Positions 42,202 to 50,622 of a stretch of 55,426 bases of DNA are shown here, piece by piece. Numbering within the stretch: position 1 is the stretch's first letter; the number at the start of each line of letters is the position of its first letter. Where the stretch lies: positions 1 through 55,426 of the forward strand of contig JAYZDF010000047.1 of the NCBI GenBank assembly GCA_036337945.1, in the 5' to 3' direction. The notes under the pieces are model-generated. The model had not been told where the DNA came from. It saw only the letters and a list, made by a program, of their open reading frames with translations, and ran no database searches. The position numbers and the translations under genes were made by a program. The DNA is from JAYZDF01 sp036337945. Lineage in GTDB: Bacteria > Myxococcota > Kuafuiibacteriia > Kuafuiibacteriales > Kuafuiibacteriaceae.

Positions 42202-42411
42202 TCAGTAATGAGGCGGCTTCTCATTTGGTGGAAGTTCCTCTTGGTTCAAGATATCAATAACCATTTTTTCTAACCGCACAACTCTTCGAGTAAGCACCCC
42301 AATGGTTTCGTTCGCGCGATAAAGCTCAGAATTAAGCTCATCGAGTAAGGCGGTTTGTTCCGTATAGCGAATCTCTAAATCAATGAGTCTTTTTTCAATA
42401 TCATCACTCAT
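42202..42411 (-). CDS. slyX: SlyX-family coiled-coil protein
   Basis: A 69-residue SlyX-like protein: a single coiled coil (IEKRLIDLEIRYTEQTALLDE) ending in a conserved-looking tail, PPNEKPPHY, typical of SlyX. Function is unknown in the family. Its ATG shares a base with the stop of the carboxylase gene (TAATG), so it is translationally coupled to acyl-CoA carboxylase. It converges with tatC. Confidence 0.88.
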   Translation of the reverse strand: MSDDIEKRLIDLEIRYTEQTALLDELNSELYRANETIGVLTRRVVRLEKMVIDILNQEELPPNEKPPHY

Positions 42412-44366
42412 TATTCGCCCTCTTCCCCACTCACTACTGCCAGTAAAGCCGCCGCATCCACCTGTTGACCTTCTCGAACCAAAAGCTTCTCAATAATTCC
42501 GTCACACGGTGCAGACACCGTGTGTTCCATTTTCATCGCTTCTAGGATCACAAGAGGTTGATTTTGAGTGACTTCAGCCCCTTCTTGAACATTAACCGCA
42601 ATGACCTTGCCCGGCATAGGAGCAACACAGGCACCCGCGACATCAGACGCATCTTGCTCTGGGAAACGATCCAAAACTTCAATCCCTAAAGACGCAAGAA
42701 TTGAATGGCAGTGATAATGACGACCCTTATTCTGGATACGAAAACTCCTACGAACGCCATCATGGTTGGTATATGCGAGACTCGGAGACTCCCACTGCAA
42801 ATCACTTACTGTCCACTGTCGTTCCCCATGACTGATTGAATAACGTCCTGGAGCAACCTGATGATATTGTAGAGTGATTGTTTCATCATCAATACGGCAT
42901 GAAAAATTCTGTCCGCGAAATCGATTGTTACGGAATCCGCTCGGAATAGAGTTCATTGTCGCGGACTCATGACGCGTCCTTTCGCAGCTCAACGCAACCG
43001 CCACAGCAGATTCAATGAGAACGTCAATTGAGGCCTTGTCCTCAAGAAGGCGCGGCAGATTCTCATCGAGATAATGAGTATCAAAATCTCCATCTCGAAA
43101 TGCTGTATCTCTAAGGATAGAGTTAAGGAGACCATAATTCGAAGTTATGCCTCCAATCGAAAAATGCGAAAGAGCATACTGAACTTGACGAATCGCCTCT
43201 GCCCGATTCGCGCCATAACCGATCAATTTCGCAAGCATTGGGTCATAATGAATACCGACTTCGCTTCCTGTACGCACGCCAGAATCTAAACGAACATTAT
43301 TAATGCTGGGCAAGTGCCAGTCGCAAAGCGTGCCCGTCACCGGTAGAAAATTTTGGGAGGGGTCTTCTGCATAAATTCGAAGCTCGATAGCCGAACCGGT
43401 TTGAGTGAGGTCAGACTGTGTAAATGGCAATTCTATGCCTTCGGCGACTTGAATTTGAAGTTCAACCAAATCGAGCCCGGACACCATTTCCGTTACAGGA
43501 TGCTCCACCTGCAATCGTGTGTTCACCTCAAGAAAGTAAAATTCCCCCGTTGGGGCATACACGAATTCTACGGTACCTGCACTTTGATAACCTATCGCCG
43601 AAGCTACGGTGACACCCGCTTCACAGATTTTATTCCGAAGTTCAGGGGTCAGAACAGGAGAGGGAGACTCTTCAATGATTTTTTGATGGCGTCTTTGAAT
43701 CGAACACTCCCGCTCAAACACGTGTACAATATTGCCGTGATGGTCTCCTAAAATTTGAACCTCGATATGTCGGGGCTGCTCGATGTATTTTTCAAGAAGA
43801 AGCGTATCGTCACCAAACGAGCTCAAAGCTTCACGCTTCGCGCTCTCAGCCGCAGACTTTAGTTCGTCGGCGGCACGAACGATTCGCATGCCTTTTCCGC
43901 CACCACCGGCGCTCGCCTTGAGTAATACGGGAAATGGAATATCAGTATCCGCAAGTTGGAAACCAGGAATCACAGGTACACCCGCTGCCTCAACGATAGA
44001 TTTGCTCACCTTTTTGGAGCCCATTTTTTCAATTACGTCGGGGTTTGGACCGATGAAAATCAAACCGGCATCGATACAAGCCTGAGCGAATCCCGCATTT
44101 TCGGCTAAGAAGCCGTAACCCGGATGAATCGCTTGAGCACTCGTTTTCTTTGCAGCATCGATAATTTTATCAATACACAAATAGGAATCAACGCTCGGCG
44201 CCGGTCCTATGAGGACGGCTTCATCTGCTTGCATGACATGAGGTGCCGACTTGTCTGCCTCCGAATATACAGCAACAGAATGGATGCCTAATTTTTTACA
44301 GGTTGAGATTATTCTCAGAGCTATTTCACCACGATTCGCGATGAGTATTCTTTCAATCTTTTTCAT
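42411..44366 (-). CDS. Acyl-CoA carboxylase alpha subunit (biotin carboxylase plus BCCP)
   Basis: A 651-residue biotin-dependent carboxylase subunit. It carboxylates its own biotin with ATP and bicarbonate for transfer by the beta subunit. Domains: biotin carboxylase at residues 1-450 (LIANRGEIALRI, HPGYGFLAEN, KASAGGGGKGMRIV, ECSIQRRHQKI, FLEVNTRLQVEHPVTE), a middle BT-like region, and the biotinyl carrier at the C-terminus with the biotin Lys in EAMKMEHT. Length and layout match 3-methylcrotonyl-CoA and propionyl-CoA carboxylase alpha subunits; the beta subunit gene is directly upstream with a two-base gap. The acyl substrate is not decided, but the beta partner resembles methylcrotonyl/geranyl-type enzymes. 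Confidence 0.95.
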   Translation of the reverse strand: MKKIERILIANRGEIALRIISTCKKLGIHSVAVYSEADKSAPHVMQADEAVLIGPAPSVDSYLCIDKIIDAAKKTSAQAIHPGYGFLAENAGFAQACIDAGLIFIGPNPDVIEKMGSKKVSKSIVEAAGVPVIPGFQLADTDIPFPVLLKASAGGGGKGMRIVRAADELKSAAESAKREALSSFGDDTLLLEKYIEQPRHIEVQILGDHHGNIVHVFERECSIQRRHQKIIEESPSPVLTPELRNKICEAGVTVASAIGYQSAGTVEFVYAPTGEFYFLEVNTRLQVEHPVTEMVSGLDLVELQIQVAEGIELPFTQSDLTQTGSAIELRIYAEDPSQNFLPVTGTLCDWHLPSINNVRLDSGVRTGSEVGIHYDPMLAKLIGYGANRAEAIRQVQYALSHFSIGGITSNYGLLNSILRDTAFRDGDFDTHYLDENLPRLLEDKASIDVLIESAVAVALSCERTRHESATMNSIPSGFRNNRFRGQNFSCRIDDETITLQYHQVAPGRYSISHGERQWTVSDLQWESPSLAYTNHDGVRRSFRIQNKGRHYHCHSILASLGIEVLDRFPEQDASDVAGACVAPMPGKVIAVNVQEGAEVTQNQPLVILEAMKMEHTVSAPCDGIIEKLLVREGQQVDAAALLAVVSGEEGE

Positions 44367-44368
44367 CT

Positions 44369-46030
44369 CTAGTGCCTAAATACGCCCCAAGAAGTCGTTC
44401 CCTTCACTTCTTTATTGTATGCGGCCGAAAGGCTGATTGCGATAACCGTGCGGGTATCACGAGGGTCGATTACACCGTCATCCCACAATCGCGCAGACGC
44501 AAACAATGCGTCCGATTCTTGTTCAATTTGTAACTCGATCATCTGCTTCATCATACCGAGTCTCTCTTCATCAACCTCAATGCCTTTCTTCTTCGCCGAT
44601 TCGCGCTTGATAATATCCAGTACCCCGGCCAATTGTTTTCCGCCCATGACGGCGATGCGGTGTCCTGGCCAGGTAAATAGAAATCGAGGTTTGTAGGCGC
44701 GACCACTCATGGCATAGTTGCCTGCTCCATAGCTTGCACCAGTCATGATTGTTATGGCTGGGACTTTGCTGTTGGATACAGCATTAATTAGCTTCGCTCC
44801 GTTTTTGATAATGCCCTCTTCTTCGTATTTTGAGCCCACCATAAATCCAGTGGTATTCTGTAAAAAGAGAAGCGGTACATCAATTTGATTGCACAACTGG
44901 ATGAATTGCGCACCTTTATTAGCCGACTCTGAAAAGAGAGTTCCGTTGTTTGCGAGAATGCCTACGGGATATCCGTGGATATGGGCCCATCCACAAACAA
45001 GAGTGTGTCCGTAAAGCGGTTTGAATTCCGAAAATCGTGAGCCATCAACGATTCGAGCAATGACTTCGCGCGCATCATACGGAACCTTTAGATCAGAAGA
45101 GACAATCCCCAGTAAATCTTCTGCGTCATATTTAGGTGGCTCAATGAATCGCTGTAACGGCTGACTGCCCTTTCTCCAATTTAAATGTGCGACGATTTCC
45201 CGACCCATTCGAATCGCCTGATGTTCATCCTCTGCAAGATAGTCGGAGACGCCAGAAATTCGACTATGCATGTCAGCGCCACCAAGTGCTTCGTGATTTG
45301 TTTCTTCTCCGGTTGCCATCTTCACCAGCGGTGGCCCGGCAAGATAGACCTGAGCTTGTTTTTTGACCATGACGACGTAGTCACTCATGCCAGGAATATA
45401 AGCACCTCCAGCCGTCGAGCTTCCAAATACAAGACAAACTGTCGGTAATCTTGATTCCGACTGACGCGTCAGAGCACGGAAACCTCTTCCGCCGGGAACA
45501 AAAATTTTACTTTGATTAGGAAGATCCGCTCCGGCTGATTCGATCAATGATACTGCAGGCATTTCGTTTTGCTGCGCGATTTCAGATAAACGCCCGCTTT
45601 TAGCAACGCCCAATTCAGTGACTGCGCCGCCCTTGACGGTAGCTTCGCTTGCGCTAATTACGCATTCGACGCCCGAAATGAGACCAATTCCTCCAACGAT
45701 TGCAGTTCCGGTTTTGTGGCTCGGCACATCGTAGCCGGCGATCGGGCATATCTCTAGAAAATAGGAATCACGGTCGAGCAACATTTCAATACGCTCTCGC
45801 GGAAGTAGCTTGTTCGCATCAAGATGGCGCTGATTATACTTTTCCCCGCCTCCTCTTCGAGACTCTGCAAGTGCTTTGTTGAGTCCTTCCAATTTGGCCA
45901 GACTGGCGTCGTAGTTGGAACGATAAAGGTCGGACGATTTATCTACTGTGCTCTTCAAGACAGGATACGTTTGCTTTGCATCGGAGTGTTGCGGAGACTT
46001 AAGCTTCATCACGGTAGTATCGTGTAGCAT
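44369..46030 (-). CDS. Acyl-CoA carboxylase beta subunit (methylcrotonyl-CoA carboxylase-like carboxyltransferase)
   Basis: A 553-residue carboxyltransferase of the crotonase superfamily. Start ATG 46030, with an internal ATG at 46009 as alternative. Seen: LLPRERIEMLLDRDSYFLEI, the N-terminal half with GSSTAGGAYIPGMSDYVVMV, and the C-terminal half with LLFLQNTTGFMVGSKYEEEG and GASYGAGNYAMSGRAYKPRF. The TGFMVG and GAGNYAM motifs are typical of methylcrotonyl-CoA carboxylase beta and its relatives (geranyl-CoA). It transfers carboxyl from biotin to the acyl-CoA in leucine or related catabolism. The alpha subunit gene follows two bases later. Confidence 0.93.
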   Translation of the reverse strand: MLHDTTVMKLKSPQHSDAKQTYPVLKSTVDKSSDLYRSNYDASLAKLEGLNKALAESRRGGGEKYNQRHLDANKLLPRERIEMLLDRDSYFLEICPIAGYDVPSHKTGTAIVGGIGLISGVECVISASEATVKGGAVTELGVAKSGRLSEIAQQNEMPAVSLIESAGADLPNQSKIFVPGGRGFRALTRQSESRLPTVCLVFGSSTAGGAYIPGMSDYVVMVKKQAQVYLAGPPLVKMATGEETNHEALGGADMHSRISGVSDYLAEDEHQAIRMGREIVAHLNWRKGSQPLQRFIEPPKYDAEDLLGIVSSDLKVPYDAREVIARIVDGSRFSEFKPLYGHTLVCGWAHIHGYPVGILANNGTLFSESANKGAQFIQLCNQIDVPLLFLQNTTGFMVGSKYEEEGIIKNGAKLINAVSNSKVPAITIMTGASYGAGNYAMSGRAYKPRFLFTWPGHRIAVMGGKQLAGVLDIIKRESAKKKGIEVDEERLGMMKQMIELQIEQESDALFASARLWDDGVIDPRDTRTVIAISLSAAYNKEVKGTTSWGVFRH

Positions 46031-46129
46031 GGGCCGATGTTACATACGAGCCATTCGCCGCAACTTACGATAAGTTTTCTCGGGAGAATAAGGACAGAAA
46101 CATAAATATTCTGCAAAAAGCGGTTATTT

Positions 46130-46618
46130 TTATTCGCGGGGCTGTTTCGCGCAAAACTCTTCGACCAATTTCGCGTAATTTGGCCAATTTTCTTCAAAGC
46201 CTTCCTTGAGTTTCTTGGCCACAATTCGACCGACTACCGGTATCTTGACATCGATCGTCGCTGTCATTGAAAGTCTAGAACCGTTTGGTGTTTCCGTGAT
46301 GATGTCTTCACCAGTCAAATTGACGGGATGTTCGCCCTTCCAAGTCCAGAGACGAAGGTGTCTTGAAAGCTCCCATTTCACGGTCGTGTAGCTCGTTTCT
46401 CGTTTAGAGCGGTCTTCTCCTTTAATTCCGCGACCATAATTGACCACCATAATTTCGTATTCGTGGCGAGTATCGTCTGAAGCCAAATCTTTCACGTCCA
46501 CTTCAAGAGCTCCGCGAGATTTCTCTGAGGCATGAATCAAGTCAGGACTCCGCATTTGATCGCGCACTGCTGCCGCTGGAAACGGGAGGTCAAAGCTCAT
46601 ACTTACTTTGGTAGCCAT
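46130..46618 (-). CDS. SRPBCC-fold protein (DUF2505-like)
   Basis: A 162-residue protein from ATG 46618; an ATG at 46639 would add seven residues. The start MATKVSMSFDLPFPAAAVRDQM and the end VGRIVAKKLKEGFEENWPN fit the SRPBCC (Bet v 1-like) ligand-binding fold, DUF2505 subtype. The central strands (YEIMVVNYGRG, SRLSMTATIDVKIPVVG) match the fold. No ligand is evident. It lies 112 bases upstream of the carboxylase beta gene on the same strand and 51 bases after the L,D-transpeptidase-like gene's start side; no functional link is clear. Confidence 0.75.
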   Translation of the reverse strand: MATKVSMSFDLPFPAAAVRDQMRSPDLIHASEKSRGALEVDVKDLASDDTRHEYEIMVVNYGRGIKGEDRSKRETSYTTVKWELSRHLRLWTWKGEHPVNLTGEDIITETPNGSRLSMTATIDVKIPVVGRIVAKKLKEGFEENWPNYAKLVEEFCAKQPRE

Positions 46619-46668
46619 GAGCCACAAACACCAAGTCATTGGCTCTGCGTCAACCCGTGGCGCCCAAA

Positions 46669-47445
46669 TTATTGTGGACGATAGCGACCGCGCACGATTT
46701 TCGTTTTTGGAAGTTTTCGGTTCTCTTCAAAGGAGACAAATACTTCGTATAGGTTTTTCCATAACCAGCTTTCTATCCCATGTTGTTCAGCCCGATTTTC
46801 AAGGTCTGTCGCGGCGTTAATCCCTCTTTGGAAACGAAATGGATAGATATGAACAGGAACCTTTTTTTGTCCCGAGTTTCGCGCATAAATGACAGATAAA
46901 TATATCTCCTCAATAATCTCATCGGTCATGGCAAGGCATCCAATGCTCACACAATCGCCATGAATAAAAATATCGCTTCCAGGTGTCTTGGGATGACCAA
47001 ATTTTCGGTCCGACGCGTTCGGGTAGTTGAGTCCTAACGATAGATGAAATTGACTGACCGGGTTTAATCGGTCGACATAGTAAACGCCTTCAGGGATTTG
47101 TCCGTCGCCTTCTTGGCGCTTTGGTCCCAATCCACCCGACACACCACAAACAGGGTAGCTTTCTAATCGCTTCATCTTTCGATTTGAGTCTTGCACCCAT
47201 AGTTCAAGCTGCTTCTCTTGTTTAAATACGCGCAAAAATATCGCTTTCGGGGGAAATGGGATCCCGGCTCGCCGGAATTTGGTCTGCAATTGATAATTTT
47301 TGTTTTTGTACGCTTTGCGAAACCGAGAATAACGCTTCTGCTGGTCTAATAGCGATGTCTTTGAAGGTTTCGCTGTGGCAGGTTCAGTCGAAAATAAAAC
47401 GCTGAGCGTAACGCTGAGTAGGATGATCTTATTTTGTAAAAACAT
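46669..47445 (-). CDS. L,D-transpeptidase (YafK-like)
   Basis: A 258-residue periplasmic enzyme with an N-terminal signal peptide (MFLQNKIILLSVTLSVLFS, cleavage near ATA-KP). The YkuD/YafK catalytic domain follows: LELWVQ, GDGQIPEGVYYVDRLNP, FHLSLGLNYPNASDR, and the active-site HGDCVSIGCLAM with nucleophile Cys170. The form HG-x5-GC is the YafK/DpaA-like subtype, which in known cases cleaves or forms lipoprotein-peptidoglycan bonds. Both the His and Cys are present. It is preceded 30 bases upstream by the barrel lipoprotein gene on the same strand. Confidence 0.9.
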   Translation of the reverse strand: MFLQNKIILLSVTLSVLFSTEPATAKPSKTSLLDQQKRYSRFRKAYKNKNYQLQTKFRRAGIPFPPKAIFLRVFKQEKQLELWVQDSNRKMKRLESYPVCGVSGGLGPKRQEGDGQIPEGVYYVDRLNPVSQFHLSLGLNYPNASDRKFGHPKTPGSDIFIHGDCVSIGCLAMTDEIIEEIYLSVIYARNSGQKKVPVHIYPFRFQRGINAATDLENRAEQHGIESWLWKNLYEVFVSFEENRKLPKTKIVRGRYRPQ

Positions 47446-47475
47446 CGAAGCGATGGGTCTAAAAGAGGAAAAAGG

Positions 47476-48858
47476 CTAGAAGCTCCACCGGAACATGACA
47501 CCGACGGAAGTATCTTCACCGGCGCCATTTGTATCGATGGAATGAGAACCATATAGACCGAAGCTACCTCGGACATTATCATTTGAATCTCGGAAATTTT
47601 TTGCAGCTGTTACGTTTAGGCTAAATCGACCATCCGCATTCGGATCGATCGTCGCTCCTGGTCCGACATCAAGGCTTGTTGTCCCGCTTAGGTGATATCC
47701 ATTGACGTTCTTTACAGTTCCGACTTCGAAACGAGCACCATGATTACTCTCGGCATCCACCCAGGCCGACCCATCGGCCCAAAGGTTGGCGTCACCAACG
47801 CGAGCACCCGCACTAAGTCGCGCGTTTTCGAGACTCAATTTGTCTAACGACATCGAGCTTGTTAACTCCGTTCTCAAACTGACGGGGCCAACATCCCTTC
47901 GAGCGGTTGCGGAAAGATCAAGGTTAGGAAGCAGATCATCACCACGGTATTTGAGCTCTGCATTTGCGTTCGTCATGCCAGATTCGCTTGAGTAATCTGC
48001 GACAGCGATGCTCGGGGTATAGTTATTGATCAGTTCTCTTGCATCGGAACTCGCATATCGTGCAGAGGTGAGCGCAGCAAAAGTACCGGCCGTCAAAACC
48101 GTTTCGTTTTCTTCTATGAACTCACCAAACCTCGAGTCGAACCAAGCCTTGGCGTCGTCTTGTAAAGCATCTTCGATTTCATTCGCACTCATCGAAGAAA
48201 CATCACGGTTTTGAAAGCTAGGAAGAAGTTTGACGATATCAGCGACCGCGTCTCCGCCTGGAAGTTCACTCAATGGTAAATCTCTAAGTGTGTCCAGCAG
48301 CATTCCTCGTAAAACCGATTTATCAATTTTCTTATAGCCGGGCATGCCGTCTAAGGTTTCAAAGCTGTCAGGATTCGCATAGTCGCTCGCGGTGATAGTG
48401 CTCTTTTCGATGAGGTCGTTATGAAAACGCTCGATTACTCGATCTGTCTTGCTTTCGACGCTGCTGGTCTCATCCAGACTAATGGTTGGCATGTCAGACA
48501 TTTCAACGCCGATGCTGTCCGCGTAATGGGTCGTAGCATCTCGGGTCACTGGTGCGTCGAGATCTAGATTGACGGGCTGAGCAACCACGGGAGTCGCACA
48601 CCCCAATGCACCAAGTCCGGTCACTCCAAGTAATGCGGCTGAGACGGCAGTCTTGTAGACACCTTGGTTCGCACCTGCAGAGGCAGCATCAGAGTGATTA
48701 CTTCGCGGCACAGCGTTGCTCTGGGTTTTGGACCCCGCGCTAAAGCTGTCGATGGACTGTGGTTTCGATGAAAACCCTTGGTCTGCAGCTGCTGGCTTCG
48801 CAGGGTCGGCTTTGAGCCGGGGAGCGATATGGCGACCTACAGTTTTCATATGTGACAT
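47476..48858 (-). CDS. Barrel-like protein with internal lipobox after a long N-terminal extension
   Basis: A 460-residue protein. It has an odd N-terminus: about 66 Ser/Ala/Lys-rich residues, then a hydrophobic stretch YKTAVSAALLGVTGLGALGC with a lipobox cysteine at residue 87. Normally a lipoprotein signal starts near residue 1. Residues 100-290 are helical and acidic (ELPGGDAVADIVKLLPSFQ, VSSMSANEIEDALQ). The last 170 residues are alternating strands ending in a Phe (VGVMFRWSF), typical of an outer-membrane beta domain. The ATG at 48858 is the first start available; an internal start could remove the extension but would need a non-ATG codon near residue 65. Function unknown. Confidence 0.72.
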   Translation of the reverse strand: MSHMKTVGRHIAPRLKADPAKPAAADQGFSSKPQSIDSFSAGSKTQSNAVPRSNHSDAASAGANQGVYKTAVSAALLGVTGLGALGCATPVVAQPVNLDLDAPVTRDATTHYADSIGVEMSDMPTISLDETSSVESKTDRVIERFHNDLIEKSTITASDYANPDSFETLDGMPGYKKIDKSVLRGMLLDTLRDLPLSELPGGDAVADIVKLLPSFQNRDVSSMSANEIEDALQDDAKAWFDSRFGEFIEENETVLTAGTFAALTSARYASSDARELINNYTPSIAVADYSSESGMTNANAELKYRGDDLLPNLDLSATARRDVGPVSLRTELTSSMSLDKLSLENARLSAGARVGDANLWADGSAWVDAESNHGARFEVGTVKNVNGYHLSGTTSLDVGPGATIDPNADGRFSLNVTAAKNFRDSNDNVRGSFGLYGSHSIDTNGAGEDTSVGVMFRWSF

Positions 48859-48909
48859 TATCGTCTCACTTTGTGAGATGGATGCGTCGAAACGTCCGAA
48901 AAACGTGAT

Positions 48910-50598
48910 CTAAATCCTAACTATGGGTCGATATTCGCCGAATACGCTTCTTAATGCGTCTGCCATCTCTCCGACACTAGCATAAACCCGTACTGCATTC
49001 CGAATATGAGGCAAGAGATTGTCGCTCGTTCGCGCAGCATTTTCCAGAGCACGGCAAGCCTCGGCGGCAGCTTGGTTGTCTCTTCGCTTTTTCAAACCCG
49101 CCAGTCTTTCCTTTTGAGCCACTTCCAGACCAGGGTCAACCCTTAGTAGATCTTCTGGCGGCTGCTCATCTTTTTGCACAAATTGATTAACTCCGACCAC
49201 GATGGATTCGCTCCGCTCGACCGCGAGTTGCGCCTCATACGCGGCATTTTCAATTTCCTGCTGCGGAAATCCGTCTTCGATGGCCGTTACCATGCCACCC
49301 ATTTCGTCAATTCGACGGATATATTCATTCGCCTTTGCTTCAAGTTGGTCTGTCAACGACTCAATCGCGTAGCTACCACCGAGTGGGTCGATGATATCGG
49401 CAACTCCCGTCTCATGCGCGATGACTTGTTGGGTTCGAAGCGCAAGTGTTGCCGCAGCTTCGGATGGAAGTGCCAATGCTTCATCTCGACTATTCGTATG
49501 AAGCGATTGGGTTCCACCAAGAACCGACGCCATCGCCTGAATAGCAACCCGCACAACATTGACGTCTGGCTGTTGTGCCGTGAGCGTGGACCCAGCTGTT
49601 TGACTATGGAAACGTAAAAGTTTCGAGCGCTCACTTTTTGCATTAAAACGCTCGGTCATTATCCGCGCCCACATTCTTCGAGCTGCTCTAAATTTCGCGA
49701 TTTCTTCTAAGAAGTTGTTGTGCACGTTAAAAAAGAAGGAAAGGCGCGGAGCAAATTGATCTACATCAAGACCGGAATCAATCGCCGCTTGAACGTACGC
49801 AATTCCGTCACTCAAGGTAAAGGCCAGTTCTTGCGCCGCAGTAGAGCCCGCTTCTCGGATATGGTAGCCGCTGATGGATATCGTATTCCATTTCGGCCAC
49901 TCAACCTGAGCATAAGCAAAGAGGTCCGTAATGATTCTCATGGAAGCTTTTGGCGGATAAATATAAGTGCCGCGAGCCATGTACTCTTTGAGGATATCGT
50001 TTTGGACTGTACCGCGGAGTTCTTTTTGAGCAACGCCCTGCTTTTCAGCCACACCTGCATAAAGCGCCAACAACATCGTCGCAGGCGCGTTTATGGTCAT
50101 CGAGGTTGAGACTTTATCCAGAGGTATTTGGTCAAAAAGGGTCTCCATATCTTCAAGCGAATCAATAGCGACACCGACTTTGCCGACCTCACCTTCTGCT
50201 AAAGGATGGTCGCTATCGCGACCCATTTGAGTAGGCAGATCAAAGGCAACTGACAACCCGGTCGTCCCACGTTCGAGTAACATTCGATATCGTCGATTAC
50301 TTTCAACCGCGTCACCAAAACCTGCATATTGACGCATCGTCCATAAACGACTTCGGTACATAGTTGGCTTCACACCGCGGGTGTAAGGATATTGTCCCGG
50401 AAGCCCGAGTCCATCATCTTTTTTTTCCTGCTCAGGCAGGTACACCCGATCAAGAGTGATACCACTGGTTGTTTCGAATTGCTCCCGCCGAGCTTTCGAA
50501 CGAGGGTCTTTTGCAATTTCCAGCTCCTGTTGTTTGAGCTGCTCTAGATATTCTTGATAACGCGACATCGCCTCAGAGATTATTCCTAAGGACGACAT
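48910..50598 (-). CDS. Methylmalonyl-CoA mutase large subunit without B12-binding domain
   Basis: A 562-residue acyl-CoA mutase of the methylmalonyl-CoA mutase family that ends where the B12-binding domain would begin. Seen: YPYTRGVKPTMY, LWTMRQYAGFGDA, GLSVAFDLPTQMGRDSDHP, TYIYPPKASMRIITDLF, ISISGYHIREAGSTA, and LGGTQSLHTNSRDEA. The QYAGF and SMRI forms fit methylmalonyl-CoA rather than isobutyryl-CoA mutase as I recall the determinants (moderate). It rearranges methylmalonyl-CoA and succinyl-CoA with coenzyme B12 held by a separate small subunit, which is not in this window. Start ATG 50598; an ATG at 50568 is an alternative. It is the last gene of a five-gene unit. Confidence 0.93.
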   Translation of the reverse strand: MSSLGIISEAMSRYQEYLEQLKQQELEIAKDPRSKARREQFETTSGITLDRVYLPEQEKKDDGLGLPGQYPYTRGVKPTMYRSRLWTMRQYAGFGDAVESNRRYRMLLERGTTGLSVAFDLPTQMGRDSDHPLAEGEVGKVGVAIDSLEDMETLFDQIPLDKVSTSMTINAPATMLLALYAGVAEKQGVAQKELRGTVQNDILKEYMARGTYIYPPKASMRIITDLFAYAQVEWPKWNTISISGYHIREAGSTAAQELAFTLSDGIAYVQAAIDSGLDVDQFAPRLSFFFNVHNNFLEEIAKFRAARRMWARIMTERFNAKSERSKLLRFHSQTAGSTLTAQQPDVNVVRVAIQAMASVLGGTQSLHTNSRDEALALPSEAAATLALRTQQVIAHETGVADIIDPLGGSYAIESLTDQLEAKANEYIRRIDEMGGMVTAIEDGFPQQEIENAAYEAQLAVERSESIVVGVNQFVQKDEQPPEDLLRVDPGLEVAQKERLAGLKKRRDNQAAAEACRALENAARTSDNLLPHIRNAVRVYASVGEMADALRSVFGEYRPIVRI

Positions 50599-50622
50599 GA
50601 GAGCAAGGGACGAACATATGTT

